DNA from: Alphaproteobacteria bacterium UBA2954
GTDB taxonomy: Bacteria > Pseudomonadota > Alphaproteobacteria > Puniceispirillales > Puniceispirillaceae
DNA: 25,296 bases
Reading direction: 5' to 3'
Assembly: GCA_002348585.1 (NCBI GenBank)
Contig: DEBO01000023.1
Coordinates: 1-25,296 of the forward strand
Under the pieces are notes generated by a model, which worked only from the letters and a program-made list of their open reading frames with translations, was not told the DNA's origin and made no database searches. The translations under genes were made by a program, and so were the position numbers. Numbering within the stretch: the stretch's first letter is position 1; the number at the start of each line of letters is the position of its first letter. Below, piece after piece: positions 14,919 through 22,706 of this stretch.

Positions 14919-16014
14919 CAAACCGCCTTTCTGTAAAAGCTTGAAGGCCGACGCCAAAATTTCCCGCCTCGATATCCGCGGCCATATCAAAGCAATGAGC
15001 TGCCGCTAGGGTTACGCCACTATGGCATGTTATTGCAAAGCCGCCTGGACAACTTTCTGATTGGTCATAAATAGGAAAACCATCGGGTGACATTACACGG
15101 AGAGCTGCCCAACTACGTATGATTTGTTGTTTTTCTAGCACTGGTAAGGTCCTTCTGGCACGATCTGCGATCTGAGCCATAATGTCGATCGATGAACTTA
15201 TATCAAAACCTACTTCTTCTTTACTATCACCGATCATGATACTCCCCTCTGCTGTCTGTCTTAATAGAGTCATCGGGACATCAATAAGCTTGTCAATTTT
15301 TTGCGTAACTAAAATTTGACCTTTCTGGGGTCTTACAGGTTGTTTGAGCCCGATAAGGGGAGCAAGTTTGTGATTACCCAATCCGGCTGCAAGAACTAGA
15401 CAAGGCGCTTGATATTTTCCTTTTCTACTGAACACATCGAAAACACCCTCTCCATGAGTAATGTCAAACACCTCTGCGTCATGAAGCGACTGGCCGTTGC
15501 GTTTTAAAAAACAATTATGAAGACTTCTTAAAAGATAAAGCGGGTTTACATGGCCATCGTGTGGACACCATGAACCGCCAACCACATCTGACCCAAGGCC
15601 CGGCTGAATATCCAGTAGGGCTTTTCTATCAAGCATTTCATATTTGAATTTACCATTCTGATGTGAATAGAGAATTTCAAGTTGAGCTTTGCGATCTGCA
15701 AATTCCTTTTCACTCAAGCAAATATGGATTCCTCCATCTTGCTCTAGTGCAAGAGAGAGGTCACCGTATTCCTGTAACTCATCACGTAATTCAGACCAAA
15801 GTTCTGATGAACGCATAGTCCAATCCGCATATGCAGGAAACCCTTTGCCCTTGCCCTGAACCCAAACAAGACCAAAGTTGCCCCTCGCAGCTTTAAAATC
15901 TGTATCTGAAGAGTCCAAGAGAAGACAGTCATGTCCACGGCGTACAAGACCGTATGCGACGCTTAAGCCGATCACCCCTCCTCCAACAATAATCACATCA
16001 AAATTTGTTTTCAC
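14902..16014 (-). CDS. FAD-dependent amino acid oxidase (DAO family)
   Basis: A flavoprotein of 370 residues from a GTG start at 16014. I prefer this start because it overlaps the TGA of the upstream gene as GTGA, and the FAD fold follows at once (FDVIIVGGGVIGLSVAYGL); the frame is open to 16074 but that adds 20 unlikely residues. Further DAO features are NFGLVWVQGKGKGFPAY, GGSWCPHDGHVNPLYLLR, RPQKGQILVT and a terminal CHSGVTLAAAHCFDMAADI. It is similar in type to the HcnC-like subunit encoded three genes downstream and might be an alternative or additional catalytic subunit of the same complex. The substrate is unknown. Confidence 0.87.
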   Translation of the reverse strand: MKTNFDVIIVGGGVIGLSVAYGLVRRGHDCLLLDSSDTDFKAARGNFGLVWVQGKGKGFPAYADWTMRSSELWSELRDELQEYGDLSLALEQDGGIHICLSEKEFADRKAQLEILYSHQNGKFKYEMLDRKALLDIQPGLGSDVVGGSWCPHDGHVNPLYLLRSLHNCFLKRNGQSLHDAEVFDITHGEGVFDVFSRKGKYQAPCLVLAAGLGNHKLAPLIGLKQPVRPQKGQILVTQKIDKLIDVPMTLLRQTAEGSIMIGDSKEEVGFDISSSIDIMAQIADRARRTLPVLEKQQIIRSWAALRVMSPDGFPIYDQSESCPGGFAITCHSGVTLAAAHCFDMAADIEAGNFGVGLQAFTERRFDVSAH

Positions 16015-17273
16015 TTGAACCTGTCTATTCTGTAAGGTGTCAAATCCACGCCAGATTTTTTGCCCATTATGCAATCAGCGATGATCTGGCCAGTGTTTGG
16101 AGCTTGACCCAATCCGTAATGAGAATGACCAAAGGCTGCAAATAGCCCTTTTAGATTTGAAACGGGGCCAATACATGGCAGGCTGTCAGGAAAAGTAGGG
16201 CGCCGCCCCATCCAAGGTTCAGCGTGTTCAACGTCAATCAACGGAAACAAATTCTTTAATGCTTTTTTGAAAACAAAAGCACGGCGATAGTCCGGCTCCG
16301 CATCAATGCCTGCAAATTCTGCTGTTCCAGCTATCCGAATTCCACTTTCCATCTGGCTTGCAACGCACATGCGTTCAACATCCATGATAGAATGGTTTAT
16401 GGTTATGCCCGGATTTTGACACAAAAGATGATAGCCACGCTCAGCCTGCAAAGGCAAATCATAACCAAAGGGTCTCAAAAGTGAAGCAGACCAAACCCCT
16501 GCAGCGAGAACTAATTTATCTGAAAAATATCTGTTTTCTCCACAATTTGTCACCCAAACATTTTCATCTTTTTGAATAAATTTTACTTTAGATTGAAAAA
16601 ATTTTACCCCCAAAGCCCTTGCTTTTGAGACCAAACCTTTCCCAATCGCATGAGGATCCAATGCGCGCGCTTGTTCGTGTATCAAAATTGCAGCCTGGAA
16701 ATCCGGGGATATGCTAGGCTCCAATTCTTGCAATTCTGCTGCAGTTATTAAGCTGAGTGGCACATTACGTTTCTTCCTCATTTGCCACCCAAAAAGGTCA
16801 AAACTAGCCTGCTCAGCCTTCTTATATGCAAAAATATAATATGAGTCTTTCACTAGTTCTAATTCAGAAGTTTCTGAGAGAAGTTCGCGGTAATGTGATG
16901 GTGAACGATTGCTGAGCACCATCATGGCATCGCCAATTTGTTCAACCTTTTCTATCTTTCCCGCTTGTAAAAATTTTAATCCCCAAGGAAGAAAAGAAGC
17001 TAAATAACGTTTCCGGATAAAAATAGGACCTTCCGGGTCAATAACCCACTTTGGCAGCTTTTTCCATAAACCTGGAACTGATTGAGGTACACAACTCCAT
17101 GGTGATATAACACCAGCATTTCCAAAACTCGCCCCCTGACAGGGCGCATTGCTATCAACCAGAGTCACAGAAAGGCCACGTTCGACCAACTTTAAGGCAC
17201 AACAAATGCCAATTATTCCGGCGCCAATAATGACAACATCGCTTTTTTCATTTTCGTGTTGAGTGACACTCAT
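16011..17273 (-). CDS. D-amino acid dehydrogenase-like FAD oxidoreductase (DadA-like)
   Basis: A 420-residue flavoprotein resembling the small-subunit D-amino acid dehydrogenase DadA, which deaminates D-amino acids to 2-oxo acids and feeds electrons to quinone. DVVIIGAGIIGICCALKLVE (residues 12-31) is the FAD fold; QGASFGNAGVISP (43-55) is the typical DadA segment; PLQAERGYHL and WMGRRPTFPDSLPCIGP, with the final GHSHYGLGQAPNTG, are conserved in the DadA family. The length is close to DadA (about 430). It is the third gene of the operon after the TRAP transporter, and the next gene overlaps its stop. A specific D-amino acid or N-substituted amino acid is not indicated. Confidence 0.88.
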   Translation of the reverse strand: MSVTQHENEKSDVVIIGAGIIGICCALKLVERGLSVTLVDSNAPCQGASFGNAGVISPWSCVPQSVPGLWKKLPKWVIDPEGPIFIRKRYLASFLPWGLKFLQAGKIEKVEQIGDAMMVLSNRSPSHYRELLSETSELELVKDSYYIFAYKKAEQASFDLFGWQMRKKRNVPLSLITAAELQELEPSISPDFQAAILIHEQARALDPHAIGKGLVSKARALGVKFFQSKVKFIQKDENVWVTNCGENRYFSDKLVLAAGVWSASLLRPFGYDLPLQAERGYHLLCQNPGITINHSIMDVERMCVASQMESGIRIAGTAEFAGIDAEPDYRRAFVFKKALKNLFPLIDVEHAEPWMGRRPTFPDSLPCIGPVSNLKGLFAAFGHSHYGLGQAPNTGQIIADCIMGKKSGVDLTPYRIDRFK

Positions 17274-17379
17274 AGGCTCTAACCCGTTTAAACGCTGACG
17301 GCCTCAGTCTTCTGCACAATTCTTTTTTGGTTTATTTGATTTGAAGGCCGTTTGTGGTGTCCATTTCCCAAAGCATGAA

Positions 17380-17396
17380 TTGTTTCTGTGAAACAA
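17380..17396. repeat. Small hairpin after the TRAP permease gene
   Basis: TTGTTTC (17380-17386) pairs with GAAACAA (17390-17396) around a three-base loop, 15 bases past the permease stop. There is no T run on the minus strand. A second, more distant pair (ACGGCCT at 17298 and AGGCCGT at 17345) lies in the same 137-base gap. Either could modulate read-through into the oxidase genes. Confidence 0.25.
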
Positions 17397-17410
17397 ATTT
17401 TGCCATCTTC

Positions 17411-19501
17411 TCATGTCCTTTGTTTAGCGGATTTGAAGTGAAAATATTGAGCAATTTGTAGGAAAAGAACTGGGGACGCAAATATCAACGCGTAAATTGT
17501 TGACGTCCACGAAGGTGCAACAAGGTAGATACCCGCCAGCCCGAACAACACTCGGCTCGGTCCATTCATTGAAACAAGAAAGTATCCTGCCACAGAGGCA
17601 GATAAGAGAAAAACCCCCAGGCTACAGGTTATAACTGTGTGAAGAAATTCATGCCAAGTAAAATAGTCATCCAGCACAATCAGCATCGCAGGCGAATAAA
17701 CAAACACCATAGGCACAATCAGTTTCCCAATGCCAAGAGAAAAGGCAGAGAGCCCGGTTCTAAATGGGTTGGAGCCCGCTATTCCCGCAGCAGCATAAGC
17801 AGATGCGCAAACTGGAGGCGTTATTTCAGATATTACCCCGTAATACAGCACAAACAAATGTGACGCTAATGATGGCACACCAAGATTACCAAGAGCAGGC
17901 TGGGCAACAGTTGCAAGCATGATGTAAAGAGCGGTTGTTGGTAGCCCAGCGCCCATAAAAATACAAGTAACCGCAATCATGATAAGCGAGATAAAAAGTG
18001 TTATATCTTGAAGGCTAAAATCAGCAAACGGGAACCAAGAAATTAACGGCAAGGTTGCCTCACCGAAGTTAACCGCAACTTCCGTAACCATAAAACCTAG
18101 GCGGAACCCCAATCCGGTTGTGTTTACAACCCCAACAACGATGCCAATGGCGGAACAGACTGCACCAACAGCAAGAGCATATTTAACCCCGGTCACGCAG
18201 CCGTCCATGATATCATTGAGGCCTATGCGGTGCATCGGGTTAATGAAACCAACAACTAATGCAGTGGTTATGCCCCAAAAGGCTGCCATGTGTGGAGAGT
18301 ACCCACTAAAAAGCACATAAATTAAAACTGCGAGTGGTATAGCAGTAGGCCAGCCTCTTTTTAGCACATCCCACAGTTTTGGGATTTCAGAGTCTGGCAT
18401 GCCTCTCAACCCAAGGCGCTTAGCCTTAAAATGAACAATCGATATAACACCAATATAATGCATGGCAGCTGGAACTAGCGCAGCCAAGATTATTGTAGTG
18501 TAAGGAAGCTCAAGAAATTCTGCCATGACAAAGGCAGCTGCACCCATAATTGGGGGAGTAATTTGACCGCCTGCGCTTGATGCCGCTTCAACACCTCCCG
18601 CTAGGTGACCGGGATATCCCATCCTTTTCATATTTGGAATTGTCAAAGAACCAGTGGATACAGTGTTTGCTATTGACGACCCTGATATGGTCCCAAAAAA
18701 AGCTGAGGACACAACACTAACCTTTGCTAGTCCGCCCGTGTAACGCCCTGCTGCTACCGTTGCAATATCAACGAAGAATTGGCCTAATCCCATTCGCTGG
18801 GCGAGTATGCCAAATAGAACAAAATGGAATACCACCGTTGAAACAATCCACAGCGTTACCCCAAAAATGCCCTCTTCCGGGAAGTACATACTATTAATAA
18901 AAAGGTCCCAGCTGACACCTGGGTGTTTAAGAATTTGGAAAGGCATATACATGCCAAACACCGCATATACCGTAAATATACAGATAATAATGGGTACGAT
19001 TATACCAAGAGTTCGACGCACAGCCTCCAGTAAAACACACACGAGAATTGTTCCAAAAACCACGTCAATTCTTGCAGGGTTCCCCTGACGCATTACCTGG
19101 TCAGGCAGTTGAAAACGTTGACCGAGAAATTCGAAATCGATCTCGTACCAGGTAATGCCAACGTAATATGCCGAGGAGACACCGGCGATTATCAAAACCC
19201 AGTCCCAAATCGGCACGTTTCCATATATCCACCAACTGTTGGGCTTAAGCGAACTAGCACTTTTTCCACGAATAGCTGGAAATCCAATAAATACCAAAAT
19301 CATCACTCCAGCCATGTGCGAACCCATGTGCCAGTAATCTATGGGCACGCCGATACCAGAAGTAATGTAGTGGTACGCTGCGAAAAGTATTGAAAAAAAG
19401 TATGTGAACTTTAATAAATTTGGTCCAATAACGCGGGTCTGAAGGCCAGAGTCATATTTCTTCTCTAACTCCTCAGCTTCTTTAATATTAATCTCAGCCA
19501 T
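17411..19501 (-). CDS. TRAP transporter permease, fused DctQ-DctM type (TAXI family)
   Basis: A 696-residue inner-membrane protein that imports organic substrates delivered by a periplasmic binding protein, using a sodium or proton gradient. The N-terminal 170 residues hold several helices corresponding to the small permease; the DctM-like domain follows, with the hallmark GTISGSSIANTVSTGSLTIP (270-289), GYPGHLAGGVEAASSAGGQI (295-314) and ITPPIMGAAAFVMAEF. A second repeat contains GAGLPTTALYIMLATVAQPA and ISEITPPVCASAYAAAGIAG. The hydrophobic C-terminal 100 residues match the extension typical of TAXI-type fused permeases. It lies about 110 bases downstream of the TAXI binding-protein gene across a terminator-like hairpin, as expected where the binding protein is needed in excess. 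Confidence 0.93.
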   Translation of the reverse strand: MAEINIKEAEELEKKYDSGLQTRVIGPNLLKFTYFFSILFAAYHYITSGIGVPIDYWHMGSHMAGVMILVFIGFPAIRGKSASSLKPNSWWIYGNVPIWDWVLIIAGVSSAYYVGITWYEIDFEFLGQRFQLPDQVMRQGNPARIDVVFGTILVCVLLEAVRRTLGIIVPIIICIFTVYAVFGMYMPFQILKHPGVSWDLFINSMYFPEEGIFGVTLWIVSTVVFHFVLFGILAQRMGLGQFFVDIATVAAGRYTGGLAKVSVVSSAFFGTISGSSIANTVSTGSLTIPNMKRMGYPGHLAGGVEAASSAGGQITPPIMGAAAFVMAEFLELPYTTIILAALVPAAMHYIGVISIVHFKAKRLGLRGMPDSEIPKLWDVLKRGWPTAIPLAVLIYVLFSGYSPHMAAFWGITTALVVGFINPMHRIGLNDIMDGCVTGVKYALAVGAVCSAIGIVVGVVNTTGLGFRLGFMVTEVAVNFGEATLPLISWFPFADFSLQDITLFISLIMIAVTCIFMGAGLPTTALYIMLATVAQPALGNLGVPSLASHLFVLYYGVISEITPPVCASAYAAAGIAGSNPFRTGLSAFSLGIGKLIVPMVFVYSPAMLIVLDDYFTWHEFLHTVITCSLGVFLLSASVAGYFLVSMNGPSRVLFGLAGIYLVAPSWTSTIYALIFASPVLFLQIAQYFHFKSAKQRT

Positions 19502-19549
19502 TTTTTCGACCTTAAAATATCTTAGGGACTTAAATATCGTTTTCTAGAT

Positions 19550-19587
19550 AAAAAATTACAGAGGCTTCGATAAAAACCTCTGTAATT
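19550..19587 (-). terminator. Intercistronic terminator/attenuator between TAXI protein and TRAP permease
   Basis: An 11-bp perfect inverted repeat (19554-19564 with 19577-19587, AATTACAGAGG and its complement) with a 12-base loop is followed on the minus strand by a run of six T (19555-19550). It lies 22 bases after the binding-protein stop. Partial termination here would lower expression of the permease and oxidase genes relative to the binding protein. Confidence 0.75.
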
Positions 19588-19609
19588 AAAATTTATTACC
19601 TCATGATTT

Positions 19610-20605
19610 CTAATTCATCATGCCCTTTTCTTTGTAGAATTTTGCAGCACCCGGATGAACTGGTATTAAAACGCCTTTTAGCGCTGTGTCGAGTTGGATC
19701 GCTTTACCCTTTGAATGACCCTTATCGAGAAGAGCTCTAGTCTTATCGCTCCACAGTGCTTTAGTGATACCGTAAATCAGCTCTTCAGGCTGGTCTATTG
19801 ATGTTACTAATTGTCCATTTACAGCCACAGTTGCTACGTCATAGCCAATTGTCTCATAGGTGCCCGCGGGAATTTTTGACTCAACGTAGTAAGGAATGAT
19901 TTTATTAATTTCTTTCTGTTCTGCTGAAGAGAAATTATAAAGTTCGAAGCCTTTGGTTGAGCCTAGCTGAATGAGCGCGGCGAACGGTGTTCCACCAGCA
20001 TAGAAAAACGCATCCAACTGACCGTCAGCTAAGCGCTGAGCACTCTGTTTGAGACCCAATTCGTTTTCTTTCACTGATATACCGTAATGCTTCAAGATCA
20101 TCTTAACAGAGACCTGTGTTCCGGAACCGGCAGATGCAACACCTACACGCTTACCTTCTAGGTCTTTCAGGCTATTAAGTTTTGCACCTTTCGGCAGAAC
20201 TAAATGCATGTCTTCTGGATAAAGGTTAGCAATGATACGAACCTTGTCTTTTTTGTCACCTTTGAATTTGCCAGTACCCTCAAAGCCTTGAGTTACACTT
20301 TGTGCTCCAGCTAAACCAGCTTCAAGGTTTCCAGCCTGAACTGCATTCATGTTGAAAACAGATGCATTTGTCGAAACAGCGATTGCTACTAGACCGGGAA
20401 CTCCGCAAGTTCCACCTTTGTCGCATGAGCGAGCCCCTGGAGGACTAGAAATGGCGTTAGCAATAAGACCACCGATCGGAAAATAGGTGCCACCAGCACC
20501 GCCCGTCCCAATTCTGAAAAATGTCATATCAGCTGCTTGGGCAACCCCGCCCATCGCAAAAAGCGAAACAAGAGCTGTTGCGAATAGTTTCTTCAAATAT
20601 CTCAT
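19610..20605 (-). CDS. TAXI family TRAP transporter substrate-binding protein
   Basis: A 331-residue periplasmic receptor. From the ATG at 20605, residues 1-24 form a signal peptide ending VAQAAD. The mature start FFRIGTGGAGGTYFPIGGLI is the TAXI signature (GTG-GGTYYP-like); the GARSCDKGGTCGVPG insert, NMNAVQAG, GVASAGSGTQVSVKMILKHY and VHPGAAKFY segments are also typical. AAGGAGGAG lies three bases before this ATG, so the upstream in-frame start at 20632 is unlikely. It is the first gene of the operon, divergent from lysR. Known TAXI substrates include glutamate and related amino acids, which fits the amino-acid oxidases downstream, but the ligand is not determined. Confidence 0.92.
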   Translation of the reverse strand: MRYLKKLFATALVSLFAMGGVAQAADMTFFRIGTGGAGGTYFPIGGLIANAISSPPGARSCDKGGTCGVPGLVAIAVSTNASVFNMNAVQAGNLEAGLAGAQSVTQGFEGTGKFKGDKKDKVRIIANLYPEDMHLVLPKGAKLNSLKDLEGKRVGVASAGSGTQVSVKMILKHYGISVKENELGLKQSAQRLADGQLDAFFYAGGTPFAALIQLGSTKGFELYNFSSAEQKEINKIIPYYVESKIPAGTYETIGYDVATVAVNGQLVTSIDQPEELIYGITKALWSDKTRALLDKGHSKGKAIQLDTALKGVLIPVHPGAAKFYKEKGMMN

Positions 20606-20768
20606 ATTCTCCTCCTTTATTTTTATGTCCAAACTTGTGTTTCACTTAGAATTCTGGCGTAACCATATCAGGCACTGAAAAGCTTAATCAGCCAAGAAAC
20701 CAGAACACACCACTCATTATATAATAAAGTAGACAACCGAACGCCTATTTAACCAAATTATAAAAACT

Positions 20769-20801
20769 GTTATAATTATAAGTTATTCTTATAATTATAA
20801 C
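20769..20801. promoter_or_regulatory. Perfect 14-bp inverted repeat, probable LysR operator
   Basis: GTTATAATTATAAG (20769-20782) and its exact complement (20788-20801) are separated by five bases. Each arm is itself nearly palindromic (ATAATTAT). It lies 29 bases before the lysR start codon and about 50 bases upstream of a TATAAT-like sequence on the minus strand (20721-20716) that could be the -10 of the TAXI operon. This position suits a LysR-type binding site that represses lysR and activates the operon. Confidence 0.65.
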
Positions 20802-20830
20802 CTAATTGACGACTTCATTTGGAGATTAAC

Positions 20831-21784
20831 GTGCTAAAATTATGGCACCTGACAGTGATTAGAGAAGTAATAAATACTGGCTCGATTTCCAAAGCAGCTC
20901 AGGCTCTAGGGCGGTCTCAACCAGCATTAAGCTTAGTGATTGCTGATGCAGAAACACAAATTGGCTACAAATTATTCAGACGTCTAAATGGTCGCCTCCA
21001 ACCAGTCCCTGAAGCAAAATATTTTTTGGAACGCGCCGAAGAAATACTCGAAAAAATGAGAAACCTCGAACGATTTATGGTCGGAGGTTCGAATCAACCT
21101 TTTCAAATCCGTATTGCCTGCATGCCAGTGTTATCAGAGATATTCTTGCCAAAAATTATCGCCGACTTTGCGGCAGAACATAAAGATGCTCACTTCTACC
21201 TCAGGGCTCAACCATCTGCGCGAGTTCATGAAAGCATTGCCTCTCAGCAATTCGACATTGGCTTTGCGGAAAACCCAAATAAGTCTGAACTTTATTTTAC
21301 CAAAGATTTTTCGTTGCCTACTATGATCGCATTGCCAGAAGGTCACTTGCTTTCTTGTCATAGTGTGCTTACACCAAAACACCTAGATAACGTGCCATTT
21401 TCGACATTTTTGCCCGAACATGAGTTAACCATTCAACTGAGAGCCGCCTTTGAAAGCGTTGATGCCAAGCTCAATATTCCATTTTTCCTTCAAAACGCTG
21501 CAGCGCAATATTCTATTGTGGAGAATGGTCACGCTGTTGGCTTTATGTCTTTGCTCAGCGTTTGGTTGTACCAAGAAAACTGGGAAAAGAGCTCTAGAAA
21601 AAAAATAATTTTTCGACCTTTTGCGCCTCAAATATATCAAAACATAAGCTTAATTACCCCAAGACACCGACCCCTCCCCCTTATCAGCCAATTGTTTTCA
21701 GCAAAACTGGAAAAATCAGTTCACAACATATTCAGCGAGACAAAATCTCAATTTCAACTCGATGAATTGGAAGAGTTAAATTGA
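20831..21784 (+). CDS. LysR family transcriptional regulator
   Basis: A 317-residue regulator with an N-terminal winged helix-turn-helix: KLWHLTVIREVINTGSISKA, then AAQALGRSQPALSLVIADAE and YKLFRRLNGRLQPVPEAKYF (residues about 3-70), followed by a periplasmic-binding-type effector domain. I place the start at the GTG at 20831 because GGAG (20821-20824) lies six bases before it; an in-frame TTG at 20819 would be upstream of that site. It is divergent from the TAXI/TRAP/oxidase operon and shares its control region, so it probably senses the transported compound or a product. Its last 31 bases overlap the convergent ureohydrolase gene. Confidence 0.9.
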   Translation: MLKLWHLTVIREVINTGSISKAAQALGRSQPALSLVIADAETQIGYKLFRRLNGRLQPVPEAKYFLERAEEILEKMRNLERFMVGGSNQPFQIRIACMPVLSEIFLPKIIADFAAEHKDAHFYLRAQPSARVHESIASQQFDIGFAENPNKSELYFTKDFSLPTMIALPEGHLLSCHSVLTPKHLDNVPFSTFLPEHELTIQLRAAFESVDAKLNIPFFLQNAAAQYSIVENGHAVGFMSLLSVWLYQENWEKSSRKKIIFRPFAPQIYQNISLITPRHRPLPLISQLFSAKLEKSVHNIFSETKSQFQLDELEELN

Positions 21785-22704
21785 AGCATGAGTAATTTTA
21801 AAATGAGACGGCCGGCAGTGATCATGGAAATCTGATTTAGATCATTTTGAGGGGCTAGCTCAACTACGTTCAGCCCCACGATATTACCTTTCTTAGCTAA
21901 CTCCTTAAATAGTTCAACCATTTCCCACCACATGATGCCACCAGGAGCCAAAGCGATAGTGCCAGGAATAACTGAGGGGTCGAGGCCATCAACATCCAGA
22001 GATACAAAAAAATTTCCACCCACTGGCAGGCTATCCACTACTGACTTCACCCCGTTAGCATGTATTTCTTTAGCGCTGTGAATTTTTGCTCCCCATCGGC
22101 GTGCTTCTTCGAGATCTGACGTCTTAGAACTCCCAAATGACCTTATTCCAATCTGATGAATGGCCGATATATGTGCCAACTCAGAAGCGCGACGCATTGG
22201 ACTGGAATATCCGTCTTTCTCGCCAAATCGCTCATCTCGCCAATCCAGATGGGCATCGATTTGAATAATCGTTATGTTGTTTAAGCCATTAAGCCCCCTG
22301 ATGACAGGGTTTGTAATGCCATCATCCCCTCCAATTGAGACTGGCAATGCACCCTTTTTTATTGCGTAACGCACAGCTTCTTCAGCATCATCATAATGCC
22401 GCTGTATATCATTTGCATTGAGTGGAATATTCCCTCCATCGATAAGTTTGAATTGGGAAACAGCATTTTTCCCTGACATGTCTGTGTCGATAACATCATG
22501 GTCAATAAGAATGCGTGAAGAGGCTGCCCGAAGAGCATTTGGAGCGCGTGATTGGTCGTTAGGAAACTGTGAAATTTGGTATGGCTTGCCGTGGGGGATT
22601 CCAAATATTACAGCTTGCGCATCAAGTTCTCGCCAATCTGTTACAATAGGCAAATTCACAAAACTGCAAGGAGTTGGTCGGTCAGTTTTTGGTATCTTTT
22701 TCAT
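21754..22704 (-). CDS. Agmatinase/arginase family ureohydrolase with variant metal site
   Basis: A 316-residue enzyme of the ureohydrolase superfamily, which uses two manganese ions to hydrolyse guanidino (or formimino) groups, releasing urea. DAHLDWRD (Asp150, His152, Asp154) and SLDVDGLDPSVIP (Asp237, Asp239) are intact. The first motif reads GGDDGIT instead of GGDHSIT, so Asp128 replaces the usual His ligand. NVVELAPQND near the C-terminus is also typical. The gene starts two bases after the PLP-enzyme stop, so it is the second gene of that pair. Its substrate is probably a guanidino compound other than agmatine or arginine. It overlaps lysR tail-to-tail. Confidence 0.87.
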   Translation of the reverse strand: MKKIPKTDRPTPCSFVNLPIVTDWRELDAQAVIFGIPHGKPYQISQFPNDQSRAPNALRAASSRILIDHDVIDTDMSGKNAVSQFKLIDGGNIPLNANDIQRHYDDAEEAVRYAIKKGALPVSIGGDDGITNPVIRGLNGLNNITIIQIDAHLDWRDERFGEKDGYSSPMRRASELAHISAIHQIGIRSFGSSKTSDLEEARRWGAKIHSAKEIHANGVKSVVDSLPVGGNFFVSLDVDGLDPSVIPGTIALAPGGIMWWEMVELFKELAKKGNIVGLNVVELAPQNDLNQISMITAGRLILKLLMLQFNSSNSSS

Positions 22705-22706
22705 CG

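Noticed and set aside
16014..16074. Upstream ATG at 16074 for the DAO gene after dadA
   Set aside because: It would overlap the upstream gene by 64 bases and add residues not needed for the FAD fold; the GTG in a GTGA overlap fits better.
21080..21100. tRNA-like GGTTCGAATC
   Set aside because: It is coding sequence of the LysR regulator (the Gly-Gly-Ser-Asn linker), with no cloverleaf around it.
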